Shown here one piece after another: positions 34,830-46,640 of a stretch of 64,000 nucleotides of DNA (position 1 is its first letter; the number at the start of each line of letters is the position of its first letter). The DNA is taken from NCBI GenBank assembly GCA_949130495.1, contig OX422221.1:29400917-29464916 (forward strand), written 5' to 3'. Under the pieces are notes generated by a model that saw nothing but the letters and a program-made list of their open reading frames with translations, had not been told where the DNA came from and searched no databases. Source of the DNA: Sambucus nigra (taxonomy: Eukaryota > Streptophyta > Magnoliopsida > Dipsacales > Adoxaceae). A program made the position numbers and the translations under genes.

Positions 34830-35983
34830 ATGACTTTTGGTGGTTTTGATGATTTTCAATGTCAAATTTTTGAAAAGGTTAATTGAAAAATTCACACAAA
34901 CTCTAGTTTTAAATCTTCTATTGAAAATGACTTTGAGAGGTGTCCTTGTTGTGAGGGTGTTGGTCACACGTTAGATGAGTGTACCATAAATTTAAAGAAG
35001 AAATTGAATAAACCAGCATCTCGTGTTTCTACCCGTAGTGATAGTGATTCGGAAGAAGAAGTCTTTTATGCTTCTAGGAGAGAGCTTCCCACCCGTGTGA
35101 TTAGTGATGATAGTGAGGGTGATGGGAGTGAGGAGGAAAGTGTAGATGAGCATGACTTGCAAACTGCTTTTAATGAACTTTATGCTAAATCATTGAAAAC
35201 AATGAAAGAAAATTTGAAATTGAAAGCCCAATTGAAAGAGTGTGCCTTAAAAAATATTGGTTTTTTAGTTGTAGAACTTAGGGCACATGAGAAGATTTTG
35301 AAAGATAAGCTTGAGTATGTCGAGGGTGAGAGAGATAGTCTTCGAGGTGTGATGGAAGTTATGAAAAAGGAACTTTTAGAGTTTGAGGATTCTAGACGTG
35401 TACTTGAATCTAGGATAGGTGAACTTGAGGTGAAATTGAAAGATTCAAGTAAAGTGAAATTTGATTTGGAGTCTAGGTTTGAAAAACATGATAAGATTTT
35501 AGGCATCGTCGAGATAAAAAAAGATAGGGGTGGGATTGGTATTGAAAGATATGTTGCACCCATTCCCACATGTGAGAGAGAGCCTCCTAGGATTGTTAAG
35601 AAAGAGGCACCTAAGTTTTTTAGGAAAGATCCCACTAGGAACATCGTGAGAGAACCTCCTAGGAACATTAGGAGAGAGCCACCTAGGAAAATTCAGAGAG
35701 CACCACCTAGGAATCTAAGGAGAAGAACACCTTTAGGTAACACTTATCGCCCAATTTAGACTTGCACACATTGCGGTAGGCAAGGTCATCTTAGGCGTTT
35801 CTGCTACAAGCTGTTGAATGGACCTAGAGAACATAAAAAGAAAGTCACACCGATTCCCAAAACCCCCACACTCCGTTACACATCAATTCGGGTCAGGAAA
35901 TCGGATTTAGAGGCTTATGGTCTATTTGTTCATGATTCCCGTTTGCTTGCACATGATTCTTCTCTTTCCATATCATATAGATG
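34830..35983 (+). pseudogene. gag: SIRE3 gag fragment with two zinc knuckles and a coiled coil
   Basis: ATG 34830 starts a short gag-like N-terminus that hits TGA at 34884 and TAG shortly after; the capsid domain is missing. In the same frame follows a first knuckle CPCCEGVGHTLDEC (34941-34982), then an acidic stretch and a long charged coiled coil (about 35150-35520: LKTMKENLKLKAQLKE, RVLESRIGELEVKLKD). Then come tandem Arg-Pro repeats of the type REPPRNIR (35575-35735), a TAG at 35757, and still in frame a second knuckle CTHCGRQGHLRRFC (35763-35804) and a tail ending TGA at about 35983. Two knuckles flanking a coiled coil is the SIRE gag layout. Confidence 0.85.
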
Positions 35984-37559
35984 ATTGTGTTTGCGTGTTT
36001 GTCATACACTAGTTATGGTTTCATGATATATATTTGCTAGTGTGATGACATGTACTTTTTGTATAAATTTTTGCTTTTGAAAAATTTTGAAAAATAAAAA
36101 GATTTTATTTTGAAAAAAAAATCCTAAAAGATTTTTGTATTTTGTTTACACCTTTTATGGATGAGAATTTAAGATAATCGAGTCACGACTTTCATTCCAT
36201 TTATTCATGTGACTATTTGATAGTGTTTTGAGACAATAGGTCAATTCATCCATCTGCTTTATAATGTTTGGAGTCATTGAGATGTAATTAGTTGTTACTT
36301 CCTATATGTTTGACTCATGATATCCTTTATTGAACACATGCACGGATTTGTTTGATTATTGTGCTTGTCTTATCACATGTTAGTTGGGTGTTTCCACTTC
36401 AATCCTGTCCTTAAAACGAACCAAGAGCAATAAAACAAGGCAATAAAAGTGTGCACCTTTGAACCATGCTTGTGAGGTTTTGTTTGAAAACGGTGAATGG
36501 CTACGAAAGATTATCATTTATCCTTTACGAATAAGCCGCCATTTAATTGGACCTAAAAAATTGAGGAATTTTAGTATCCGAGGTCCAAAGAGGTTTAAAA
36601 GAGCCCGAAAAAATTTAAAGGCAATAAAAAGAAATTCATTCTAATTATGGGCCAATTAGGTTTTTGCACCATTTCTCCAAAGTTTGAGAATTTAGTTTAT
36701 ACACCTCTAAAAGAAAATACATATGAGGGTATTTGGATGGAGAATTAAAATGGGTTTGCACGTCCATAAAAGTCTTGAAAAAGCGCTACATAGTTTTGGA
36801 CATTATTGGTGTGAAAATCATTTAGACTTTGATTTGTTGATTTGATTAAGTCGATATCATCTAAATTCAATAATTTTTACACCTATGGATACTTTTGATG
36901 TTCATTCATTAGGGGTACACATATGCATCATGCACATATGATTGATTGAGTTTATTTAGCTGTCGAATGTGTTCACACCCATACATTTCGTTTTCATGAC
37001 TTGGTTGATTTATTTTAAATCCACGGTGTGTGATTTCTAGTATCTTATTTTTGTAAGAAAAATTTGAAAAATAAAAAATAGTTTGTGAAAGTTTTTGAGA
37101 CATTCCTTTGCATGCGCGTAGTTTGATCCATGTTCGTATGCATTTTGTCGTGACACTCCATGTATTGATTGTTTCTTCTTATCTGTTTATTTGGGGATAT
37201 CATAAAAAGGGGGAGATTAAAGAATTATCATGTTATGGGGGAGTTTTTGCATTATAGGGGAGATTTGATTTATTAATGATTTAATCTTATATCATTTAAA
37301 ACTCGATGCATCACGAAGGTTTTTGCTTTTTCTCATGTGTGTAGGTACAAAAATTGATGATCATTATGTTGCACACCCTGATGAAAAAAGCTTTGAGAGT
37401 TTCTGAAGAGATGAGGTTTTGAAGATGTTGAAGTTTGATTGACGACATGTCATTTAGTATTCTCAGTTTGAGGGTTTAATGGGGATATTATCTTGTGTGT
37501 CATTTGATAGCATAATTCGGATTTTTATGTATATATCGGCATAGACATAGGGGGATATT
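35984..37559 (+). other. SIRE3 3' UTR and polypurine tract
   Basis: Homologous to the 3' UTR of SIRE2. Purine tracts aaaaagggggagatt (about 37205), tatgggggagttt (about 37232) and tataggggagatt (about 37254) precede the tract atagggggatatt (37547-37559) next to the 3' LTR. No gene. Confidence 0.8.
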
Positions 37560-38642
37560 TGTAAGGACATAATTTTATAAATGTCCGAGGTAGAATCTAA
37601 GAATTTTCTGTTTGTCCTAGATCATAGTATGTATGTCTGATACCGCTACATTCGGCACGTCAACACGATCATCCACAACGGCCTTTATCCGAATCCATGC
37701 ATCCATCATCTCCACTCGTGCATCATGCTTCATGCAACGTTATGCTCAACTGTTCCCACTACTCCACTACGCAATATTGACAAAAAAGATTCATTGGAGT
37801 TGTTTATATTTGCATAAATATTTGGGAAATTTTTTAAAAAAATAATTTTTTGAAGTCTGAAATGTTTTTTATCGAAAAAATAAAATTTTCTAAGTGTAGA
37901 AGCAGAGTGTCTCGGTCGACGAGCTCGTTCAAATGAGCTACCACTGTCGTTCGAGCGAGCTAAGCATCTCGCGGGAAGTTGTTCGAATGACACGTGTCCT
38001 TCGTTCGAGCGAGATGCTTATCTCGTTCGAGCAACGCCGCCGCCTCGATTTTCGTATAAATACGTGTGTGCTTTCTACACGTTTTCCAAATCTTTTCAAA
38101 ACATAATTTTTGCAAAAGAACTGCCCAAAAAACAGTCTTAACTTTTTAAGGTTTTATACCTTTTTTGATTCTCAAATCCATTCCCATATATTTGTGTGAA
38201 TCTTTGAACCTTCAATATGATTGTTTACTCATCTGGAGTAACTTGTGGGGAGAACTCTACAACCGGAGAGCTGCGTGCTATTGTGAAGGGAGTCCTTACG
38301 TAGTAACTTGTGGAGAAGTAGTTTCTCGTCTTCATTGTTGCCCACCTGGAATTCTTGCAGGAGATTCCAGTCGAGACATCGAAATCGATGCCTAAGGGTA
38401 TTTCGTATGTCACACTTATTTTCATTGTAATCCGTGTAACCGTTTTTACAAATTATAGTGAAAATAAAAAGGTTTTGCCCTTTTGGGTGATTTTTCCTAA
38501 AATGTTTTGTTTTATCCTGCATGCTTTATTTTATTTAATAAATCATATAGATGCATGTTTTAGGGTTTAACTGAAATTTAAGAATAATTAAAATTGGATT
38601 TTATTTGAGAAGTCGCAATATTTCTGCTGTAGTGATTCTACA
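37560..38642 (+). repeat. SIRE3 3' LTR
   Basis: TGTAAGGACATAATT to GATTCTACA. Terminal hairpin 37565-37570/37581-37586 with two paired changes relative to the 5' LTR. Palindrome array about 37945-38035. TATA 38055-38062. Confidence 0.95.
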
Positions 38643-40244
38643 ATTATCTCTCCCATGATTTCTAACTCGAATTTAATTACCCACTCACCCCTAGGCAATA
38701 AAATCTCTTTAAATCACTCCACTAAACTCTTTCTGACCTTTAGGGATGATAAATTTCATTTGGAACTCCCCGAAATTTACCCAATAACCAAACCCAAAAA
38801 TTCTTTCATCAATCGATCTATAATCCCAAACTACTAAATTTATCGTTCCAAAAATTTATTTCAAGCTTTACACCTAAACAAAAAAAAAATTCATTTTTTA
38901 ATCAACTGAACCGGGTCGTAAATTTTGTGGCAGATTAAACACCCTGTAGTAAAATTGCGATTTATCCCTCTACAAAACTCCAAATGACCTTATTCAAAGC
39001 TCATTGGAATGATAAGAAATAGAAATTTCTAGATATCTATGGCAAGCAATCTAATTATAAGTATAATTAAAATGGGATATGTTTAAAGTAACATGAAAAA
39101 TTCTAGCAGATTGATATGCTGGCAGATTAAACACCCTGTAGTAAAATTATAATTTGACCCTCTACAAAACTCCAAATGACCTCATTCAAATTTCAATGGA
39201 AAGCTAAGACTAGAAATTTTCAGAAATCTATGGAACACAATCTAATTCTAAGTACAATTAAAATGGTAGAAGTTTAAAGTAACATAATTTTTTTTGTAGA
39301 TTATCATCTTATGTTCATTAATTAAACCCTAAGTCATTCAAGATTCATGTTCTTCAACCAAAAACCCAACAAGATTCCATCTTTATGTATCTTAGAACTC
39401 AAATTTTGAAATATAATCTAATTCCAGCAATCTTAAATGGTTTTATTTCATAAATGCATCATGTGAACTACCCATGATATCAATTTCATCAAAAAAACCC
39501 ATTTACATGTAATGACCCTTGCCAAAATTTCTTTTGTTCTACACCTACAATGATATGAACATGAATACACCTTAATTTATTTAAAGCAAGTTAATTACTT
39601 GCCTTGGATTGTTTGTAAGGTCTGATAGCTCTCTTGTGTGTGTTGATTTGATGTTAGAATCCTTGAATCTCCTCCCAAATTAGTCTCTTATAGTTTTCTC
39701 CTTTGATTTTTCGTCTTCCTCCTCTCTATCTTCTCTGTTAGGGTTTAGAATAAATGTTATGGCTGCCTCACATCTCTAACCCTTATATTTTAATTCACTA
39801 ACACCGAAATTAGGTTATTATCCTACACCAAAATTATCGAAATACCCCTAAGAGAGCCCGGGCTAGTCTAAAACTCCCCCGAAATCCAATTACTACCCCC
39901 GAGTACTCAATTGTGACTATTTATACCTATTCCAGATCAACCGTTTACTCAAAATATTATCCGAGTCACCAAACACAAATATCCTATCTCAACTCAAAAA
40001 TAGCCCGCACAAATGCCCCGATTGCGATATCGTCAATTCCCATCGTTTCTACTCACATACGATGCACTACAATTGACTTAATTAAATTTACTTAAACACG
40101 CTAGTGAATTTACCTCATATATATTAATCTTATTCTCACAAATTAATATTTACTAATTTCACATTCTTTTCCATTTATATTAAATTACGCCACATATACA
40201 ATTTAACTGCTAAAATAAGTTACTCAAAATTACGAGGTGTTACA
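38643..40244 (-). mobile_element. Tekay-like element A, 3' LTR segment 3 (start of LTR on minus strand)
   Basis: On the minus strand the LTR starts at 40244 with TGTAACACCTCGTAA, directly downstream of a purine tract. Contains two copies of a unit ctggcagattaaacaccctgt (about 38928 and 39118), each followed by related sequence (ctctacaaaactccaaatgacc), an internal direct repeat of about 190 bp. The stretch 39600-39760 corresponds to the inverse of 61370-61530 in LTR C. No gene. Confidence 0.75.
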
Positions 40245-42205
40245 TACTTCCCCCCTTATAAAGGAGTTTTGTCCTCGAAATTTGGATAAATCTGATACTA
40301 ATAGCTTCGAATACTTCATTGTACAATGTTTGTATCTTCCAAAAGTTGAAACCATTATGATGTTCTCGCTATGCCTTCCACTAATGGCACTCTTCTAATC
40401 GACAATCTGTACACTACCATTAAAACCAGTGACCAGTCCGCTCCAGTCACCTTACACCAAAATATCCACTATTTTACTTACCATTTCACCTGGTCACCCA
40501 CTTTTTTCTTCAAATTCTTCTTTTAACTTACCTACACGCATATACATTTGCACGTCTTCTCGTCACGAACTATACTGAAAAATCCAACTAAATAGGGAAC
40601 ACCCATATACCCTATATCCCATGCATTTCTGTACAAATACCATCCGACTCCATTGGCCTTAAATTCCTTAATAACTATCAAATCGCAGTTGTATCCACAT
40701 ATACGTGCAACAATTAAAGTACTAACTCCATGCCCTAATGACAACACATCTCTCAACTCTTGATGCTCACTAAAATTTGTGCGTGGGATGTCTCGCAAGC
40801 GAAATACAAACAAGGAATCCAACGATACACTACTACCTAGCATTGTCGGTCATCGAGAGCCGTAGGCGGCCCAAAGCACATAACCAAAATATCTGAAATT
40901 CTATCCATAGACGTACAAGTCTAATCATCCACTCCCACATAACTAAAGGAGTTGTACAAAAAGATGCTCTCACTATCACTAAATCTCCCGCACTAAGTCA
41001 ATAATGAGCTAAATATCTCCGATCGACAGTAAACCCAATATACCTTGAATTACATCAGTAAAAGTCCCTACACACTGACATCGAATGTAACGATATAGCT
41101 ATGATCTCCAAAGTCTCCTATACTATATAATATATATACAAGCTCAACCCTCTTTCAGGTGATACCTTATAAAATAAAACATCCTACCCTGGAACAGCTA
41201 ATGCAATAGTCTTACTATAACAGTCCACTATCACTTAAACCCTCGCTAACCAGTCACCATTCAGGATAATAATATGCTCTACACTCATAACTTACAAAAG
41301 GATAAAAAATAAGACACAATATAAACATCCTCTTAGTGTCCACATATGATCCCCTGCAGGCGACACTGAGGGGCATTGAGGAGCCCTGCTACCCAACAGT
41401 AAATATATTCATAATAAGGATGATACTACCAACGTACCCACTAAACCCTACTCACACGTGAATTTTAGTGTTAGTAATCATATGTTGTGACACACCCATG
41501 TCACCCAAAACTTACCTCATACTCTTAAGGATAAAATAATTTTTTTACCTCTAGCTGCTAATTGCTTCGTCTAGTCGATGGGTTCCTGGACGTGATCCTT
41601 ACAACGGAACTAACCCATGACTTGCTTTAATGGTTATACCTCTTGGATACCATCCTATAGTTTCCCCTACCTCGCTTTGGAAAATGCCTCTTCCCGTGGC
41701 CCATCTCTCCATAATCGAAATAATTTTCAGAAAAACCTTTCTGCCTCTGGCCCTGACCCTGACCCTACAGGCCTCCCATGCCATTCTCTTGTCCCTGGCG
41801 GCCATTAGGAACAAGATATTGGTGTTGTCGTGAAAAAGGACCTCGCTGACCTTGTCTACACCCACCGCCCTTGGTCTGAATCCTCCTGTTCTGATTCTCT
41901 TAACTGGATCCCCTATCGGGAATCCCAATCCTGCTGCTGTTACGACCCACTGGCACTATTTCCACCTACTTTCCCAGTATTTGATCTCGTCTGACGGGTT
42001 CACTTTGACGACATTTTAAACGAGATTGAAGTTTGTATAAGCTCACATTCAAATACAAAATAATCAGCTCAAGAACGTATATGCGTGTATGTAAGGTGGA
42101 ATGCAACAATCCTACAATAAGGCTCTATATTAAAGAACGCCAAGCGAAAATGTAAGAAGCCGTACAGATCCTAAGAACACTAGAACTTGATGCTTTGAAA
42201 TCATC
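40245..42205 (-). mobile_element. Tekay-like element A, deleted internal region
   Basis: Only about 1.96 kb separates the two LTRs, against several kb in full chromoviruses. At the left end (minus-strand 3' end) is the purine tract aaggggggaagta, preceded by FEDKTPL, which resembles the end of plant chromovirus pol frames. At the right end, next to the 5' LTR, tgatttcaaagcatcaag is a decayed tRNA-Met site (expected tggtatcagagc). A gag C-terminal remnant is at 41600-42020. Between 40262 and 41550 I recognise no domain; 40741-40826 resembles 63655-63740 of LTR C (inverted). Confidence 0.68.
41600..42020 (-). pseudogene. gag: Tekay A gag C-terminal remnant with a broken zinc knuckle
   Basis: The minus-strand frame reads ENGMGGL, GQGQGQRQKGFSENYFDYG, EMGHGKRHFPKRGRG. 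This is the Gln/Gly-rich tail and zinc knuckle of a chromovirus gag in which three Cys codons have become Tyr, Tyr and Phe (motif at about 41672-41728). The capsid part is deleted, since a candidate start (ATG near 42018) leads almost at once into this tail. Confidence 0.65.
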
Positions 42206-42944
42206 TGTGACACCCCATATATTAAAATAATGGGTGTCCAACCCTCTACCAAATTTAAAACGTTGGTCTCATATGGCTAATTCTTAGCATTACTATCGAA
42301 ACATGATTAATTACTAACTACCTAATTACTTTAATAAATTTTATCTTTCATTAACATATAAAAAGACTAAACAATACATAATAAGTCCATACACAGTGAC
42401 AGTATAATTGAAAAACCGGGAAATGTCTAAAACTGAGATAAATAATTAAGGTTCCCAAATAAACCATCGGGTAAGAATCCAATACAATAAATTCAACCAA
42501 CTAAGAAAAGTCTGAAAACATAAGTCTAAATAAAAGGAGAGACATGCCTAAAAATACTAGAATAAAGAACCTAATCTAGAATATCAGAGTGAAATCGCCT
42601 ATGCAATAATCCTGGAAGCTTCCACATCAGCTGCAACTACGTGTACCTGCAAAAAACAATTATCTTTGGCGTCATTGTGGTTGGAAACCTAAAAGTTTTA
42701 AAACCTACCTTGTTACATTACCTTGTTTAACTTGTCTTATTGCAAATATCACTAGCACACTACCCTGACTCGAGTATTGTCTAACTTTAATTTCTTAATT
42801 AGTTATATCTATCATTAACTTAGTAAATCATTAATCAATTTTTAACTTTACTCCAGTTATTTAACCACATATATAATATACTGCACTATTATATACAATA
42901 TATAAAAATGTCACACAAGTATACTCACACACACACACACACAC

Positions 42945-42976
<32 letters not shown>

Positions 42977-43363
42977 TGCTTGTAATATATGTAACCGCAT
43001 TCCCAAACGTCCTCCACATTTTTAAAGTGAGCTCACTGGCATGCTATTGTGCTCCAAGAATGTCCACCACATTTTGGGCAATCGGGCCGGAATCTCACCC
43101 CTGGACCCAAAAATCGTAAACGAACATTGGAGGCAGTCATGGCCTTAAGTTTATGGTCATAACCAAACCGCATTATTCTATGTTACTCCAACCCTACATC
43201 ACATAGGTGTGCACAACGCCTATGACCCTGGGGAACAGTACTACCTCTGTTGGGATTCGCTAGAGTGACCTCACACAACGTGCAACCTCCGCAATAACAT
43301 TTTGGCTAGGATAGTATGTTTCATATAAATATCATACACACAAATATTATTCACATTTGTATA
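42206..43363 (-). mobile_element. Tekay-like element A, 5' LTR (end part)
   Basis: Minus-strand LTR end GGGGTGTCACA at 42206, matching the end of segment 1 at 17059. Continues to gctaggatag (43312), which matches segment 2 at 33313, and is then cut by Tat2 at 43364. The rest, about 1.9 kb, is not seen in the window. Contains a microsatellite (42926-42976). No gene. Confidence 0.75.
42926..42976. repeat. (CA)n(TA)n microsatellite in Tekay A LTR
   Basis: cacaca followed by tatata; the reverse complement has the same TA-then-TG order as the tract in LTR C. Confidence 0.9.
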
Positions 43364-43987
43364 TGTTATACCCATATATTTCCAAAAGAAAATGAGCTCT
43401 AAAGTAGCAAAAAAGTTGGTAAATGTGCTCGGGTTCACTTCCAAAGCAAGGTCGTCTCAGTGTCAATCTGCTCGGCCGACCTATTTAAATAAGATTGGAC
43501 ACATCTATGTTCATGTGAGCGCATACACTCAAGACGTCCACTATTAAACACGTGGGATTATAATAATGTGTCGGTTATACATTAGTTATCCACACACTTG
43601 TCATTAAGGCCAATCTGTGATTCAAGGAGCATTAAGTTATTATGATAAATACATATCTTCTGGTGTAACTGTCCAACTATAAGGGCAATCCACCTATTCT
43701 TTTGTGAATATCTGCAAATCACCTATAAATAGGGTAGGAGCCCGTGAAATAAAAGGGATTCCCATTGATATCTTCTCAAGCCACAAGTTATATCAGGAAC
43801 CCTAATTGTAACTTTATCATTAACTGCAATAGCAAATCAACAATATAGTGGATGTAGGTTTCCTTAAAGGGTTGAAACACATAAAATCATTGGGTTTTCT
43901 CTGTCTCTTATCCTTGTTCTCTATAATTATTATTTCTCTTTGATTATCTCCATTATTATTTGTTACTTCCGTTTTTGGACGTTAATA
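43364..43987 (+). repeat. Tat2 5' LTR
   Basis: About 624 bp from TGTTATACCC to acgttaata (the usual terminal CA is not seen). TATA box tataaata at 43724-43731. No second LTR is available, so the start is set by the TG and by the end of homology to Tekay A. Confidence 0.7.
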
Positions 43988-44008
43988 AATTGGCACCGCC
44001 TGTGGGAA
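43988..44008 (+). other. Tat2 primer-binding site
   Basis: ttggcaccgcctgtgggaa, three changes from the Retand1 site. Confidence 0.85.
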
Positions 44009-44072
44009 CTTCGTAATAAGCCATTGCAGTTCCTACCCAAAACCACTTATTCAGATACTTAGCAGAGATAAT

Positions 44073-45900
44073 ATGGAATGGCGAATAACCCCGAGAGAAG
44101 TTTCGTGGCAGAAGTTCAGACACCACCTACCCCTATCGGGGCAAGCAACCTACACAGTATACTAACGAGCCTCTATAAAGGGTAAGAAATGATGCAGGAA
44201 AGTGTCAGGTAGTTGATACACACCTTCCAAACGATGCTGGTGTAACCCAATCCGAGTAACATGACTCTCGAACCCGAGATATCAAGAAGATATGAAAGGT
44301 GACTTCCTTCAGCACCTCACAAAGAATGGTAGCCAAAATATCGTATACAGGCGATAGAGAATCCCAGCAAGCTGAACTTGGGATCCTGTAGAAACACAAG
44401 TTCCTCCCGATGAACCGAATGGAAAGGGGAACGAACGTATTATCCTAGAGTAACCTCCTATATTTAGTTGGCCAACCACTTTGATGACCAGTCAAATTCA
44501 GAGGAACATCCAAGCGTGCGTGAAAGACTGATCATCACGCTACTAATTTCGGAGGAACGCATTAGGCAGGTCCGCTACTAGGGGCTCCCATCGTTCAGCC
44601 TGAGCATCTTCTGAAGCTGAACAAACTTCCCTGGAAGAGAGCTCGGTCAAAATTCGAGGGCGAGTAGAAAAGTCGATTGAAGGTGGTACCCAAGTCAATA
44701 ACCAACCATGGAAATGCGTCATCCAATGCCTAAAAGGCCGCTTGGGAGAGATGGCCATATCGAAGAACCCCCTTCAACGGGATTTCACAAAGGGATCCCA
44801 ATTTGTCTCCTCTATCATGGCGTACCCCACTCTGACAAAATTCAAGTCGCTAATTATCACATCGAAATACGATGGGAAGATAAATCCCATTTTGCGTATC
44901 GAACATCACCCAACCGTTGCAAATATTAATTCTATTCCGAATAAAAATAAAGTGCCGAGCATTCTATAGTACCATAACTGTCTCTGCCCAAATCTAGTAC
45001 AACAGTTTGCCTAAGGGGTAGATAAAAAAACATCAGCAATTGGCCGACCTATTTTTCAGCAATTTCTTCTTTAGCGCAAAGCTAGGGAAGAAAGTGGTCC
45101 ATCTGCTCGGCATTAGCTAAAGGGCAGATGAGAGCAACCAAGATTATATTACTTGGTTTAATATTAAAAAGCATGAGGTGGTAAATTATAACGAGCCAAT
45201 AGCTATTACGTCCCTGATGAGGGGATTGCGACCGAGAAAGCTATTCAGGGCATTAGCTAAGGAGCCGCCCAAAACCATGACTGAATTATTGGACAAAGTT
45301 GGGAAAATCATGAATATTGAAGAGGCGATGGTGGCAAAAGAATCCGATGACTCAAAGCCATCGGCCGACAAGAACAACGACAAATAGGAGAAAAAATCCG
45401 ACAAGCTAAGGAAGTACGACGAGTACACACCCCTCACAGTTGGCGTCCACTATATCCTGGAGGAAGTCTGGGAAAGTAAAGACCTTCGATGGTCGGGAAA
45501 GCTTAAAATGCCAACAAATCAGAGGGATAGAAGAAAGTATTGAGAATTCCATAAAGACTATGGTCACAATACGACCATTGTATAGCTTTGAAGAACGAGA
45601 TCGAAGGCTTAAAAATAGGGGCAAGATGTCCAAGTATGTGGATGGAAGAAGCCAATCAAATCCCAAAAAGAGAAAAGTCAGGAGGCGGTTAGAATCGCCC
45701 TGTCAGAGGACAACCGATAAGAAAAGGGTGGGGGACGACGACTCAGATGACAACCCAGATCTTCCTAAAAAATCCAAAGAACCTATATGCGACGTTGATA
45801 TGATATCCTTTGACTGTTATTTCATCACCGAAGGTGGAGCCAGTGGGGAAAAGACCCCGTAGAAAGGAAGGCCTATCTGAATGAGGCCCAATCTTACAAG
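44073..45900 (+). pseudogene. gag: Tat2 gag
   Basis: Starts at about ATG 44073 (MEWRITPREV) and is full of stops. The recognisable part is WFNIKKHEVV, NYNEPIAITSLMRGLRP, LDKVGKIMNIEEAM (45160-45345), then KYDEYTPLTVGVHYIL, DLRWSGKLK and the zinc-knuckle-like YCEFHRDHGH region, here EFHKDYGHN (about 45540-45560) without its Cys. This is the Tat-type gag C-terminal half. The open frame 45440-45862 is out of frame with it. Confidence 0.82.
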
Positions 45901-46640
45901 CCAACACAGGTAAACCTGATAGCAGGTTCAGATAAATGACCTCGCAAGGTGAATAAGGACAAGTTAATTATTTCCTTCTCAAAAGACGACCAGTATGGGG
46001 TATTATACCTCCATGACGATCCTCTGGTCGTCATAATGGTCATCTAAGAAGTTCGAGTAGCTTAGATCCTGGTGGAGAATGGAAGCTCTGTAGATGTGAG
46101 GTTCTACAGTTGTTACAAAAAGTTGAAGATCTAGGACATAGAACTAACACCTTATCATCAACCTTTGATCGAGTTTTCAAGAGAAAGGGTATACCCCATG
46201 GGGTTGGTGGAGCTGGAAGTTGTGGTCGGAACCAGACCGATCAGTCGAATGGAGAAAATACAGTTCTTTATCCTTGATAAGAATGTGCTTTTAGCCTATA
46301 ATGTGATCTTCGGGAGGGTCGACCTGAAAAAGTTTGAAGTCTCCCCATGTACTGTACATCAGTGCTTAAATTTTACGACTCACTTAGGAGTAGGTGTTGT
46401 TAAAGGCAATCAAAAGGTGGCGCGTGATTGCTATTTTATTTCAGCAGACTAGGAAAAATAAAAGAAGTTGATGACCACCTATCATATTGAAACTATCAAT
46501 CCCCGAGATAAAACAAAACTGGTCAATGGGCAGCTTGCTGAAGAGATCGAGACGGTCCCACTTGGCGCTAATAATCCAAAGAAAACGGTTTAAATCGGGT
46601 TGTCTTTAGATCCGCTTTTAAGGCAAGAACTTATAAGCTT
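45901..46640 (+). pseudogene. Tat2 protease
   Basis: DDQYGVLYLHDDPLVV (45990-46035), then ILVENGSSVDV (about 46068-46100): the aspartic protease motif with Glu in place of the catalytic Asp. From 46165 IEFSRERVYPMGLVELEVVVG and YNVIFGRVDLKKFEV follow, and the linker GVGVVKGNQKVARDCYF ends TAG at 46450. A stretch of decayed linker leads to RT. Confidence 0.83.

Larger units (their letters stand above)
33690..38642 (+). mobile_element. SIRE3: pol-less (gag-only) SIRE derivative
   Basis: LTRs 33690-34771 (1082 bp) and 37560-38642 (1083 bp), perfect 5-bp target duplications attat (33685-33689 and 38643-38647), tRNA-Met primer site and purine tract. The interior is only 2.8 kb: part of a gag and a 3' UTR shared with SIRE2. 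No protease, integrase, RT or RNase H trace is present, so it is a non-autonomous deletion derivative that would need proteins from a full element. The first 150 bp of the LTRs differ at about 10% of sites by eye, so the insertion is old. Confidence 0.93.

Noticed and set aside
35180..35668. Minus-strand frame of 162 codons
   Set aside because: Exact antisense shadow of the SIRE3 gag coiled coil, which has recognisable motifs on the plus strand.
41599..41928. Minus-strand open frame of 109 codons as a gene
   Set aside because: The biologically meaningful reading here is another minus-strand frame, the gag tail with a broken zinc knuckle.
44543..44969. Overlapping small frames on both strands
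   Set aside because: They lie inside the decayed Tat2 gag and show no consistent domain.
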